A model generated the notes under the pieces. That model worked only from the letters and a program-made list of their open reading frames with translations. It did no database searches and was not told where the DNA came from. A DNA stretch of 64,000 nt from Schizochytrium sp. TIO01 (Eukaryota > Sar > Bigyra > Thraustochytrida > Thraustochytriidae): contig SMSO01000037.1 in the NCBI GenBank assembly GCA_004764695.1, positions 3,780,337 through 3,844,336 of the forward strand, written 5' to 3'. Position 1 is the stretch's first letter, and each line of letters begins with the position of its first letter. This document shows positions 34,084 through 47,518 of the stretch, piece after piece. The position numbers and the translations under genes were made by a program.

Positions 34084-35043
34084 TAGGTCATACTTTGCGG
34101 CATTGGCGCTCATTCATTTTTAATTGCCGCTGCAGCTTTTTGTGAGACCATTTGCGCACTAAATAAGCAAACCGCGCGATGGGTACCTGAGCGATTTGCA
34201 ATGGCAGAATTGTGCTACTACTTCTACCTGCACAGGACGGCGGCCACCTCCTTTCCGATCGATGGCCACTTCAGGCTTCTCGTCCGAGCATTCGCTCGTT
34301 TCCCGGCGGCGATAGGTTCTTCTTCTTCGAAGCTTGGCCGAAGCGCCTCGTTGTTTGGTTGGTTTTCATCGGATGGTTGGATGGATAGAAGGATGGGTGG
34401 ATCTTCTTCTTTCAGCTATATTGACATTGTTCTTGATGCTGTTGCTGTTGTTATTGTTGTCGTGATTCCATAGACGGACGTGAGAACTCGAGGACTCCTC
34501 GAAGAAATTAGCGGCGAGCTCAAGAGACCATGGACCTCGAAGGATCGCTTGCCAGCCAGCCAGCCAGCTTGCCAGGAAGCGAGCTCCTGGACCTTGCGAC
34601 GAGGTTCTTCCGTGCGTTATGGCCTTCCTCAGCGCCGTCAACGCTCGGCTAAGCATGCATTCATAATGCATTCATTCATTCATTCATTCATTCTTTGGGA
34701 TAGTTTAGGATGCGTTCTCAGTCCCTGTAAGGAGCGCCGCCTAAGAAATCGATCCCTTCCTTCGCCAAAAAAGCGCGATTTTGGTTTTCGAGGAAGCCTT
34801 TTCGAGAGCCTCTTTCCACTTCTTCTTCGTAAAACCGCCTCCAGCGAGCGGCTACGAACGAGCGAGTGCACGCAAATGCTCCGCTCTCCACGATAGCGAG
34901 GCGAGTAGGCCAATCAGTCGGCTCGCTCGCCAGGGAAAGAAGCCCTCGAACCAAAGAGTAAGGGAGGGTTCTGCTAAGGGGGCTCTTCTCCTCTCGTCGT
35001 TCTTTCGCAATGAAGAAAGGAAAACGACTCAATATTTCCTCGA

Positions 35044-35044
<1 letters not shown>

Positions 35045-35075
<31 letters not shown>
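35045..35075 (+). repeat. TTTC tetranucleotide microsatellite
   Basis: About eight perfect TTTC units, the complement type of the GAAA run at 28916. Confidence 0.9.
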
Positions 35076-35077
<2 letters not shown>

Positions 35078-35398
35078 GTTCATTTATTTATTTGTCTTTC
35101 TTGATCTTTCTTCAAGCAAGAGCTTTTATGAGGAAGAGCACGTCATCGAGTATGCAGAATCAGTGGACCTGGCGGCGCAGGTCTTCGCCTCGAAGTCGGC
35201 GCGGCAGAACGGCGGAACAGCAGAGTTCCTCTGTAGACTTCCTCTGGCAGGAATGGAATGCTGCGGCGCTTCTTCTTATTCCGGTTTCTGGGAGCACCCA
35301 AGCCGTCCAGGCATGCATCCATGCATCATGATGGAGGCCTGTAGTTACTTTAGTTAGCTACCTCACTCGCTTTTGTTAGACGCCATGAGTATGGACAT

Positions 35399-35446
35399 AT
35401 CTATCTATCTATCTATTTACCTATTTATCTATCTATCAATCAATCA
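35399..35446 (+). repeat. ATCT tetranucleotide microsatellite with drift to AATC
   Basis: ATCT units with ATTT and ACCT variants passing into three AATC units at the right end. Confidence 0.85.
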
Positions 35447-36208
35447 TTAAATTTATAGAAATCAGAGGTTCGAAATTCTGTGATGTTTTACAAGATCTTG
35501 GAGTCTGTAATAAGTTGCTTACCGGCGATGATTTCGATTTCGAGATGATGGGCCAAACGCCTCAAGATGCTTGCTGCCTCTGCCAGGCGATCGTGGCCAA
35601 GAGGCTGGCGATCATGCAGGCAGACAGATAGATAGATCACCGCTGCCACTCGCGATTCGGGGTCCCAATTCCAGCATTATCGACGGATGAGAGCTTGGAT
35701 TCGATGATCATTTTGGAGGCCAATTCTTCACGGCAATGGCTGCAGAGTTGGGATTCGAGGTCCTCTTCTTCATCATCTTCTTCTTCTTCTTCTTTGCAAC
35801 GCTGGGCAAAGCTGAGGTTTTCAAGGTGCACTGGGCAAGACGATCTCTGGCTTTGAGACGATCATGTGCTCGCTCCCTTTCTCCGCCCAGCAGAGCTTTT
35901 CCAAGGGCCGCAGACGAATTCCATCGTAGTCATCGTCCCGTGATCTTGAGATGCGTGAGGCTTTGGCTTTAGATCGTTCGTGGGGAACGCGATGATGGAT
36001 GGCGGTCTCCGTCATGTCGTGGCAATGTCTCCACCGCACACAAACACACAGACATGTGTCGGCATTATGTCCACGTGCAGAGCTTGGAGGAGGAGGATTG
36101 ACTCCTCCTCGCAATCGTGGACGCACGCATTTCGAATGTCAGCCATCGCCTGACATTCATTCATTCATTTATTCATACATCCATTCATTCATGCGTTGTT
36201 CATGCATT

Positions 36209-36241
36209 GATCGATGGATCGATGGATCGATGGATCGATCC
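36209..36241. repeat. GATCGATG octamer repeat, partly self-complementary
   Basis: Four units of an octamer containing the palindromes ATCGAT and GATC. The run can therefore self-pair in each strand. Confidence 0.85.
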
Positions 36242-39200
36242 TTCCGTGAAGTTTTCCTTCTTCATCGAATCAGCCCGAGCTTTGGAGCAATGCTTCGGCA
36301 CGTTTGGATCTATCTCACGCTCGCCTTTCTGTTCTTGGCGCTGCCGTGGCCATTCGATGCATCCATGCATCCAGCCATCCAGCCACGATCGTGTGCCGTA
36401 CACTGCACGGGCTCATGCACGCATTGCCGCTGCCCGAGGTGAGGTGACGATCGTGATGGATGGCATTCACTCAACAAGAGGACCTGACCTCGAGCTGGGC
36501 CGCCTCGCCTGATGTGAAGAACCGCCGTCTTCAAGTTAAACGCATGAGCGCAAGCCTAAAGTTGTCGCTGCGAGAACTGCAAAACTGCCGGCATTGATTG
36601 ACATCTTCAGCGTGGTCGTCCATCATCCGAGTGGCTCTGGATCTTGATTGATGGAGTGCGATCTTGATCGTCGTGAGTGAGTGCGTGAGTGCGGAATTCC
36701 TCCGCTGTCAAGAACCTGGAGATCGAAGGCCACGAGACGAATGTCCGCAGAACTACTGCGAGGAGCCAATCATGGCGGCACAAACGCCGCTAAAGGAAGG
36801 CTGGAGGCCGAGGAAGGCGGCATCGCGAAGGCAAGCAAGCAAGCTCGAGATCTAATCACTCCTTTCGCAAGCGAGATCAAGAGAGATCAAGCAAATTGTG
36901 GAGAGGGGGTCGAGCCATTGGCTGAGCAAGTCTACTGTTGTTTACGCAAGGGAAAAAATAAGGAAGTGCCCATGAACCGGCGGGAAAACAGCGAAAGATA
37001 GACCAATTGCTCTAGATCTAGATCTCTTGGCGCTCATGGACCTAGCTAGCTAGAGGCACCTGGATTCTATCGCCTTCGCTCTTCAAGTCATGCACTGCCT
37101 AGTTAAGTGAACGCCACCGGAACCCGCTGGGACTCCTGTCGGATGACCCATCGCCAGGATAATGAAATTAGTTGTTCTTCAAGTTGTGGAGGATTTCGTT
37201 CGTTTTTTAGAACTTGTACCTATCTGGCAAAAGTTTCTCCATGCTTTTTTTTTATTTTTTTTTTAATATTGTTTTTAACTTAAATGAAGAAGAATATATC
37301 ACTAATTTTTTTTTAATTTTTTTTAAATTAACGAATGTGTTCTCTTTTATTTTACAACTTATTAACTTAAAATGTTTTTGCTTTTAATTATATTGTCAAT
37401 AAATTAAAAATTAAGATCTATAAAACAAAAAGATCATTTCGACTGCATTACAACAAAGCGGCAAGATAAGAACAGTGAAAGAGCAAACAGTCTAGCATAA
37501 AGTTGGCGAGTATTTGCTGTTCTCTGGAATTGTAGCTACCTACCTACCTACCTACCTACTTTGAAATCAGCACTACTGAGCAAGTGAAGAGGAGTAAGTA
37601 TGCCAGCAATAAGCCAAGCTCAGTCAGAACCTAGCATGATGGTTTCAGGGCTTTGTCATGATTGAAATGAGTTTGGTCTGCCTATTCGCGACTGGGAATC
37701 GATCGACCGCGCACCCATTCGCCCCCCTTGTGTCGCCCTTGTGTTGTCAGATGCACAATAACAGCTAACTAGGTAGCTAGCTAACCCCTCATTAATGAAC
37801 GAGCAAGCAAGCCTCTATTCACCGGTGCTTGTTTTAGTGGTCACAACAAGTTGAGGGGAAAACCAGCGGACTCGGAAGTGATAACGACGTGCATAAAATG
37901 CAGCCTGAGCAATTCTTCAGGTAGCCATTTGCATGAACCAGTGACGCTTGAGGAAACCCAACTCACATAGCAACCTGAAGTTCGGCCGAACGACAGCGAC
38001 CCATCTCCGCAACAGGAGAAGGAAGGGGCTATAGGAGTCAGCCCATCGACCCAATATGGCGAGTGAGCGTATGCTTGTGCAAGGAATGAACGAATGAATG
38101 AATGAATGCCCACAAGCTTGTACCAATGTATTACCTACACAAGATGTAATCTGTGATAAAATTGCAAATGGGTTCTCTGTAATTATGTACCAACATAGCG
38201 GTATACTAAAGCGCACAAAAACTAGGTAGGGAACCAACCTACCTACCTAGGTTTAGTAGAGCCTGGTGTCACTCGGAATTACTCCTGGGTCCTGATGCAA
38301 TTTAGTAAAGTTTCTCATCATTTCGTTTCAAATTGTCATTTCTTCAAATTGAGCAACTTAACAACTTAGACATTCTCTGAGTTAAATGAAATTATTTACA
38401 GCTCCTGATCTGGTCGCTCAAGTCGTTCTTTAGAGGATAGTGAATGTGCGCCCTCCCTCTTCTTCTGCTTGCGTACTTGCTAGGCCGTCTCTTCCTGCCA
38501 AGACGAGGCTAAAATCTTCCTCTCCCACCCTGCGAGGAGACGAAGAGCTCCGCGTTATCTGAACGCTTCTACGCATGACGAAGTTCAATGGCAAAGTTCG
38601 ACGTGGATGCCCCTTGTCTTGGCCTGCAAGGTATTTGAAGGAAAATTGTGGGTCACGGCAGCCAAAAAGAGAGCTAGCTAGTCAGCGCCTCAGGGAATCA
38701 ATAATCTAAAAGCTGTCCAGCTAATCTATACGCACATTTTCGCAGTCAGCAACATGGCCGCCTTTAGATCATCGCCAACGTCTCCCCTCCAACGGTTGCC
38801 AAATCCTGCTGTTCTCTTGGTTTCAAGATTCACAATCAAGAACTTCTCCAATGGAAGCAAACAAAGCATTGCATTCATCCGACATTCCATGGGCAGGCAT
38901 ACTACGGGCCGGCTCGCTGCGCAGAAAGGCGGTTAGTGGGAGTTAAGGCGAACTGGGGAACAGCAGGACCTGAGTCTTCAAACGGTCTTCGAGCATAGCA
39001 TGTGTGGAACTTCTGGAGGTGCCAGTGGAACAACACATCCACACACACAAACAGGCAGACAGTCACCTGAGAGACGATACATAGCTCGGGTTTAGTTTCA
39101 TTAGTGCGATTTTCTCCCCTGGCTTGCCACCTAGACAACACGCCTGGCCCCACTGAGCTCATGATCGAGAGGGAGTGGCATCATTGAAGTGGGTGCCGAG

Positions 39201-42010
39201 ACCTGCTTCAAATGCTTCAAATGGCGACAGCAAGTTGCAGGGTCGAATTCACTTCGAACTGCGCTCTTGGGAAAACAACGACCTATGTAACGTATCACGT
39301 TATCGAATCAGTTAGGATCTTTGAACACATGGAAAAGTTCATCAAGCGAATTTGCGGAACTTCATGGCCGCGTCCTGGTCCGCCAAGCTGATTGCGGAGA
39401 TCCTTCACACGGCACGCAGAGTCTGACCGACGCCCTCCTCGACGACACCAAGCTGCATTTTCCTCGTGAGTGGAAATGATCTTGAGAGCGACCTGGAACC
39501 CGTCTACCAGGTGAGATTTTCCCTTGAGCGTGATCCCTCGCCAACGAATACTCAAAGACGTCTGTCTCTCTGTCTGCCTGCCTCGATTGATTCTTCTTCT
39601 CCAGCGAGTCTTGGCTCGAGAAACTTTGTCCTCGCACTCTCAACAAAAGCAACGCAAGGTCGAGAATCAAGACCCATGATCGGCTCGACCTCCACCACAA
39701 GCGGTCTCGTACCCACGCAGCACCAAGGACTCGGAAGTCCCGTATCCCTCACTGACCCTCATTATTCGCTCTTCCAGCACACCTTCTCCGTACTTCTCAA
39801 GCTAGCTCCGATGCCTCGAAACCCGCGGGGCAAAGTGTCTTTCTGCCTGTCCTTCTATTGCGCTTCCTTCCGCTAAACTCGCAAAGAAAAGGTAGAAAAC
39901 ACCGGCACGTAGTACCTAGGAGTCGGTCTCCCGTCGAGGCTTGTTGGCTATCTATCCTCTTGTTTTGATCTTTCTTCTTGCTTTCTTTCCTTTAAAAAAA
40001 AAACATTTTATTTTATCTTTAATGGAGAAGAAAAGAAAAGAAAAGCTAGGTACTACTATTGTGTATTTACTACTAACAGGAGACCTTTCCGAAGATCTCA
40101 AGAGAACCGAGCTTCCTGGACCGTTTTGCTACTAGGTAAGTATCTAGGTGCGCAACTAGCAATGGCTGTTCAAGTTGTGAGAACCAGAGAACAGCTTCTC
40201 TGACGTGACTAATTCATGTATAAAGCGCAAGGAGACACCTTCGTAAAGAACAGCCCATCAAGTTAAGGACTATCGTCTTCTCTTCTGCAAAAGAGCTAAA
40301 TCACCGAGCCGCTGGTACCTAGGGACTAGTTATCGTGGGGAGAAGTGCCATCCTAATCGACTAGGTCCTGGATATCTGCTGTAATTCCTAAGCATAAGAG
40401 CTCAAGAAACCCGAACTCCGCAAAGAAGCTAAAAAAGGGAACCAGAGAACGCACGGGTCAATGATAGCACCTTGGTTCGGAAAAGGAGAGCCCGAGCTTG
40501 CACAAATTGCCGAGGTACACAGACAGCTCAAATACGTTGCTCCTGTGCTGACTTCGCAGAGCCGCGTGGCAGTGGTCGAGGTCTCGAGCAGGTTTCAGAT
40601 GGCAAACTGCAGCAAGTAGTTCTACATCACCTTGTGCCAGAGCGCTTCGGAGGCGGGAACATCCATCTTCGTAGGATCTTCCTAGCTCCGGCTACGCGGG
40701 ACCTCAGCCCGCTCGAGACCACGACGAGGCCCATCTAACTAAATCAAAGCAAGCTGCAGCACGTTGAAGCAAGCTGCGCCGCCGCCGCCTGGTGGGACTG
40801 GGCCCGGCCCGACTCTGGCTATTTTGGATGGCTCGGAGATGAAGAGCTTGGACAACGCAGAGCGATTGAACGAGCGACCTAGCTTTGCTGGCTATTTAAT
40901 CAGGTTTCAAGGTGATTGATTTCCAAGCTGTTGAATCACATTGCTGCTCTGACACAGACAATGCGGGACAAGGTCGCGCACGTGAATGCCAGACCTCGTG
41001 TTCCGAGTCTGCTTAAATTTGCAAGCATGTGGCAAAGTCGCATAAACTCGAGGAAGTGGGCGTGTTCTCCTGCGCTTTAATTTACTATTTCGAGATTAGA
41101 AATTCGGGGCGCCACACTCATAACCTTGCCACAAACATACACGCAGACGTGATGATTGCAGGCAAAGATCCCCGAAGAGGGAGTGGGCGACCTCCTGCAC
41201 GTGGTGTACGAGGGCCTGCAGGACAATCTCCTGTTCTTGTGCAGCGTGCCGCCCCATTTTCCCAAGGCCCATGAGAGTTGTCGTTGGTTGTAGCTAAGAA
41301 TGCAGAAATTCATTGCAAACGGAACTGCAGCGTCCCACTCCGTCAGGGTAGCTCCCAAGGCTATCGAAGACAGCATCAGGCTGACCAAAGCTCCACCAAG
41401 GAGCCCAAGAATTATTCGAAATTTGCCCGTTTGAAGAGAATTCAATTTCGCATTCTCTTTCATTCTGAATTTGAAATTCGAAATTCAAAACTCGAAACTC
41501 GAAACTCGAAACTCAAAAGCCGAAACTTGAGTCAGTGTTGAAACCTCAATTCCAATTCGAAGCTTCTTGAGAACTTAGCTTCTTGAGAACTTGAGAACCC
41601 GCTTGCTCAACTTGAACGAAGCCAAGCACGCCTTGTCCGGGGCGGTTTGGCAGCGGAAGGCGCAGCTACACCAGGCCCAGCGAAGAGGAAGGCCGACGCC
41701 GCGTCCCGTTTCTGCGACCATCGCACGACGCCGGGTCTACTCGCAGCGCCACCCAATCGCAGCTCTCTCGAGACCGGTCAGCAGCGGCACAAGCAACGTA
41801 CCCCAGCACTACTGTTCCCGTTATGTACACGGCTAGCAATCCCTGGCCTCGAGGTAATATTGTTCATTTAGGTTCGTGCGTTCATTTGTCCATTCAGAAA
41901 CATTGATATTACTCATTTCAAACTCGAACACTGATGTTTGTTTATTTTCTTCGTTCGTTCATTCAAAACATTCGAACCTATTCATTCAGAAACACCAATA
42001 CATATTTATC

Positions 42011-42046
42011 ATTCATTCATTCATTCATTCATTCATTCATTCATTC
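42011..42046 (+). repeat. ATTC tetranucleotide microsatellite
   Basis: Nine near-perfect ATTC units, with ATTCAGAAAC words flanking on both sides. Confidence 0.92.
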
Positions 42047-42871
42047 ACTCATTCAGAAACACTCATAGTTCCCACTCATTAGCTTGCATTTGTGTAAATT
42101 GCAACATCTCAGAGGTACTCACCTAGGAGTACTTCTTCAGGTGCATTCGAAATGTGGCAGGCCGGCTACTGACGCTGCAAATGCACTGAAAAATACCTTC
42201 ACAAGCAGGAACCTTTCGCTCTCCCTCGCAGGGACGGCTTCGTCCCAAATGTTTGATGGTGTTCAACTCCGCCAAAGAAGCAACAGCTGCTCATCTCAGG
42301 CAATCTTTCATCTAAGGTACAAACAAATTAATTAGATAACCTAATCTTCGTCCAGAAATATAAAAAATTAAAACAAATACATATAATACATTAAATACAT
42401 AAATCTTCAAGGACACCCCAAAAGAGATCACCAACCCAGTTGCGTTCCAGGAGTTCCGATGACCTCTCCTGAGGCCGGCCATGGAGCCGACTCATTCACA
42501 GCGGATCCGCCCTTTGAGGAAGTAAGCGCCTCTCACTGCCTGAAGGGGCTGAGAAGCGACTACAGAGGGGCTATGATGTGCGATAGATAGGAGGTGTGGG
42601 GGAACCCGTGGGTTGGCGCTTGCTTGCATGTTATGGTAGGTGATAGATGGTGGCTAGTCAATTTGAAAGATGGGGATGTAGGGAAGGAATAATATGTAAG
42701 GCTTGGTGATGGATGGCAAGTAGGCAGGTACGTAAGTTAGGTAGGTAGGTACTATGATAATGCATGACGTGGGAGTATGGTGAGGAGAAGGAAGGAAAAA
42801 GTAGAAGAGGTCTTTTAAGAATGATCTCGCCTCGGGTGGGAAGGGAAGAAGGCGGGTTGTGGAGAGAATTG

Positions 42872-42990
42872 GTTGATTGATTCAATCAATCAATCAATCA
42901 ATCAATCATTCATTCATTCATTCATTCATTCATTCATTCATTCATTCATTCATTCATTCATTCATTCATTCATTCATTGGTTCATTGTCA
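42872..42990 (+). repeat. Compound AATC/ATTC tetranucleotide array
   Basis: GATT units, then AATC (42883-42907), then about 18 ATTC units (to 42978), followed by scattered ATTGATTG words. GATT and AATC are complementary, so the left part can fold into a hairpin. Confidence 0.92.
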
Positions 42991-43799
42991 TGCATTGATT
43001 GATGAGGGAATTCATTGATTCATTGTGGAAGCATCTGGACAAAGCAGAAGGCACCGCCGGTTTCTGACGGAACGGATAGGCACACGAACTTGAAGGGAAC
43101 AGCTTCTTTCCTTCCCCCTGATTTGTTGTTCATTGCCTGCTTGGAGAGCTCTGCCTTTCAAGACCTCTGAAGAAACACGCTTTAAAAAATAAAATAAAAA
43201 ATAGAACACTAAGATAGGGAGTGAAGTTGAGGGTGGTAGGGGAATTTAGCTGAATTGAAAGGACGAGATTGGTGAGGCTCGGAAATTGGAACAGTGCATA
43301 TGGCGAAGAATGGCTTAGTCTCTGAACAGAACGGCCAGCTCCAAGTTCATTTATACACTGACAAATTTTATGTTAAATCTGTTCTTTAACATTATAGTTA
43401 TCCTCGAGCTTGAATAACTTTAAAAAAGAAAATCATGGCATTAATATTTTACGTTTCATTACTTGTTTTTATTTTAAATATATAACTCGTAAAAGAACAC
43501 AATATATTTTTTGGCAAATTCGAGTAAAAAAATGTACTTTAAATATATATTTATTAAAAAAAATAAACATAGCGTTTCTTTTTAATTTTGAAAAATTAAA
43601 AAAATAGCTATTCAGGATGTTTATATTTAAGAATAATAAAAGAACACTTAAAAAAACAAAAAAAAAATTGGTGTTCTTCTTTTCTTTTCTTTGCTTTTTA
43701 CAAAGTAACACTAAAACTACACGTTGAGAAGCAAAAAGAGAACCATTCATTCAACTGGTTTTTGGAACTTCAGACAAAGCAATCAATCAATCTGATGAA

Positions 43800-44375
<576 letters not shown>

Positions 44376-47300
44376 TTAACTGACTAACTACTCGCAAATA
44401 TAAAGCCCAAAAAGAAACGAAACATATCTATGCTGTGGCAGTCAGGCTACCCTCACTCTTTGCTCAAATGCTGCGCCTGACAAGAGCTCAAACCTAGGAC
44501 AGACGAATCTAAGTAAAGATGGAGACTTGCAGTGATGGAAATAGAAGAACGGATGAATACTGCCTCTGGAGAGGGTCGTTTGTTCTACTACAAAGGAGAA
44601 CTATACCTGAACTCTTACAAGAAGACGTCGTAAGCACTACTAGTTTGATAGAGCTTGTAAACTTAGTGATAGTGTTTGGATCATCATAGAAACCAGGTAC
44701 TGCCACCACAAGAAATAAGTGTTTGGATCATCGTAGAAATCAGGTACTGTCACCACAAAAACCAAAGGCAGCCAGGGCAGATTCCTGGTTGTAGTTTGAG
44801 TTTGAGCCGGGCCCGCCACCATGCCTGACGTCCGTCCCGAGCAGCCGCCTTTTGATGCCTGGCTTTTGCAAAACAATGTTCAGTATCTCTGCGACTCATC
44901 TCGTGCGATCGAGCTTGGATATGATGTATCTTTTTTCCCTGATTGATGGATTAAGCCCTTTGGGAAGCATAAGTAAGAAACAAAAAAAAAAACAATTCTG
45001 CCACCAAAGTCCAAGCTCTTGGATTAAATCATGAAAGCCGGAAAGAGTGTTATGCATCAGTTTTATGCGAACATCCAAAGTCTATCCTGAATTTCAACCA
45101 TAAACCTAGCTACTTGAATGCCTAGTTTGAGCAACAGTCGCGCCAGATATTGTTGCGCCTTGTGAAGCTATCCGTATCCATACACTATGCTACAATAAGA
45201 TCAGATGCAGATAAATTGTAAGTGAAAACGTGCGGGCACCCTTCAAGTTAGTTAGTTTCAAGATAACGTGATGGCTCACTCGCTCGCGGAAAGATTGCAG
45301 GCAGCATGATAGCCAGCGTCACTATTGTGGCCTGAACAGCACGTTCTCAGCCAACGAAGACCGGTACCTACACCCTAACTTCATAGTCTAGGGGGGCGGC
45401 TATGGCCGCAGGTATTATAGAGCATGCAGGCAGCCAGCTCCCAAGATCCCGATTCGTGAACTTTTATATCAAAGGACGCTTTCACAAGAAAAATATAACT
45501 GATACTGCGTACTACTACCGCGCGTGCCTTTATATTAATACTAGGAAGAGTTTAGTGTGGCACGTATTACTGTTTATAATAAATGGTCACTAAGATACGC
45601 AATAGCATGTTAAGTAGCAACAAATATATGAGTGCACGTGCCAATCACATCCCCTTTGCAGAATCTTGCAATGCTTGGTTACTTGCTTGGTCTTGCTAAG
45701 GCCGCGATCTATTCGAAGAACGCTGAGAGCGATAGGCGACTACGTATCAGAGGAAGGGATGATGGGCTAGAGAAGATCAAGAGTCGTGGGACCGGACTTT
45801 TATAGAAATCATGCGATTGCAGTACTTTGATATGGATCGAACGGCCTGGCGAAACAGTCGTAGGAAGTACTAGGAACCACCCGCTGGTAGCGCGTGTCGT
45901 TGTTAAGGATTATAGCAGGCCACTTATGATAAAGTTTAGTGGTATTAGGTAGAGTATCCTAGGGTTGCCGAAAAGGATGTCACTAGACCTGATTGAGCTT
46001 TTTATTTACGCCTGCCTATGAGGTCGCATGATAGTTTGTGATTGAGTGCTACTGCTATATTAATTTTCAATTTGGGAAGACGGGATTGATCGGCGTCTTT
46101 GCTGAGAACACAGAAGTGACCGAAATAATTTTGATTTATTTGAGAATATCACAAATGTTTTCAACTATACTTGCTACCTCTTTGAAGTTCATCCTCTTTC
46201 CATGGACCACAACCTTTTTAAATCGATAAAAACTAAGAACGTCAAATGTTATATTCAAGTGTTCCAAAATTTGAAATGGAGTTTTCTTCTTTTTCCCATC
46301 AAAAACGGTCTCACTTCAGAAAGCTAAAATATTGTAAAGCAAAAAGGACTGTGAAAAGAACGTAATACTCTTATTAGTATGCAGATGAGAGAGAGGGGGG
46401 GAGGGAACTGTTCGTATAGTTTGGCTTCCACGCGTTGCAGCTCAGTCACAGCGACTATTTAAACCCGACTACCCCTATATACTATTATTACAATGTTTGC
46501 ACGTGCAGGTTTTAATGTGCTCCCCTTCACCCCTTTTATTTTCTTTTCCAACCAAATAGAAGAGAGGAAGAAAAAAAACAAAGCCCTTCTCTTGAGTGTT
46601 CTTTTTATAGGAAATTTAATTCTGCCTTTTTAATTAAAAACTCGAGAAAAATGATAAAAAGCTGAACAGCAAATCAGGCTATAGGAGCTCGTAAAGCTTT
46701 TATGAACGAAGCAAATATTCTGATATACATACCTGAAGCGAACAGCTTGTTCATTGTTGATTTGATCTGTAATTCCACAACAAGTGTAAGAAGCATCTCT
46801 TCATTGTGAATCCTTGTTTGACAAACATTGGATGGTCCACTATGCACAGCCTGGCATTTATGCACCAGCCAAAGAAAAACATGATCTTGTGAAACAATGA
46901 CATTGTATCAGCTTATGTGGAGCAGAAAGGTGCCTAGGCTCTACTGGATCTTTTAGCTTAGAGGAACTACTCTCGGTTCTGCTCCTGTCAACCCTTTGAC
47001 TTCTGTATAGACTCAAGTCAAAATATATCACAGAAATTGATGTAGAACTAAAAATTGCTATGCAGACAACAGACAGAAAAGGGCAAGGAAATGCTACTGC
47101 TATCATTACTGTTTTCACCCGGGGAATAATTCTAATTTATTTGCATTCATACATTTACATGTCGCAGTAGCGGAAGTCCTCCGTTACTTGCCCCGTTCTT
47201 TGAATATGTTTCACGAGCAATAATGTAATTGTTGAGCGCATTGATTGGAAAACCTATACCAAGTCTACGCGTCCTCAGCGCCAACAGGTGTATAGTCAAG

Positions 47301-47518
47301 ACACCTTCCTGATTTTTTGTCGAATTTGAAGTTCAATATTCAAAAGATATAGTAGATACATGTATTTTCGTTGGTCACTTCGTCGGAAGAGTAATCCTTA
47401 TAAATCATTTAATGGTACTAGGCGGAATCAAACCGCATCTCGTGTTTCAATCAGGCAGAGGTTATCTCAGAACTGAATTTTGATGATTAGATTATAACTT
47501 TTTCTCCTGACCAGAACT
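44376..47518. other. Gene desert, part 4
   Basis: No supported gene. It contains a 47-bp-period tandem duplication (44671-44758) and A/T-rich stretches near 46520-46640. The longest frames (60-86 codons) lack any recognisable feature. The right end holds the 3' flank of the coiled-coil gene. Confidence 0.5.
44671..44758 (+). repeat. Tandem duplication, 47-bp period
   Basis: Copies at 44671-44711 and 44718-44758 share AGTGTTTGGATCATC and a CAGGTACTG core, with three substitutions over 41 bp. An old local duplication of unknown role. Confidence 0.85.
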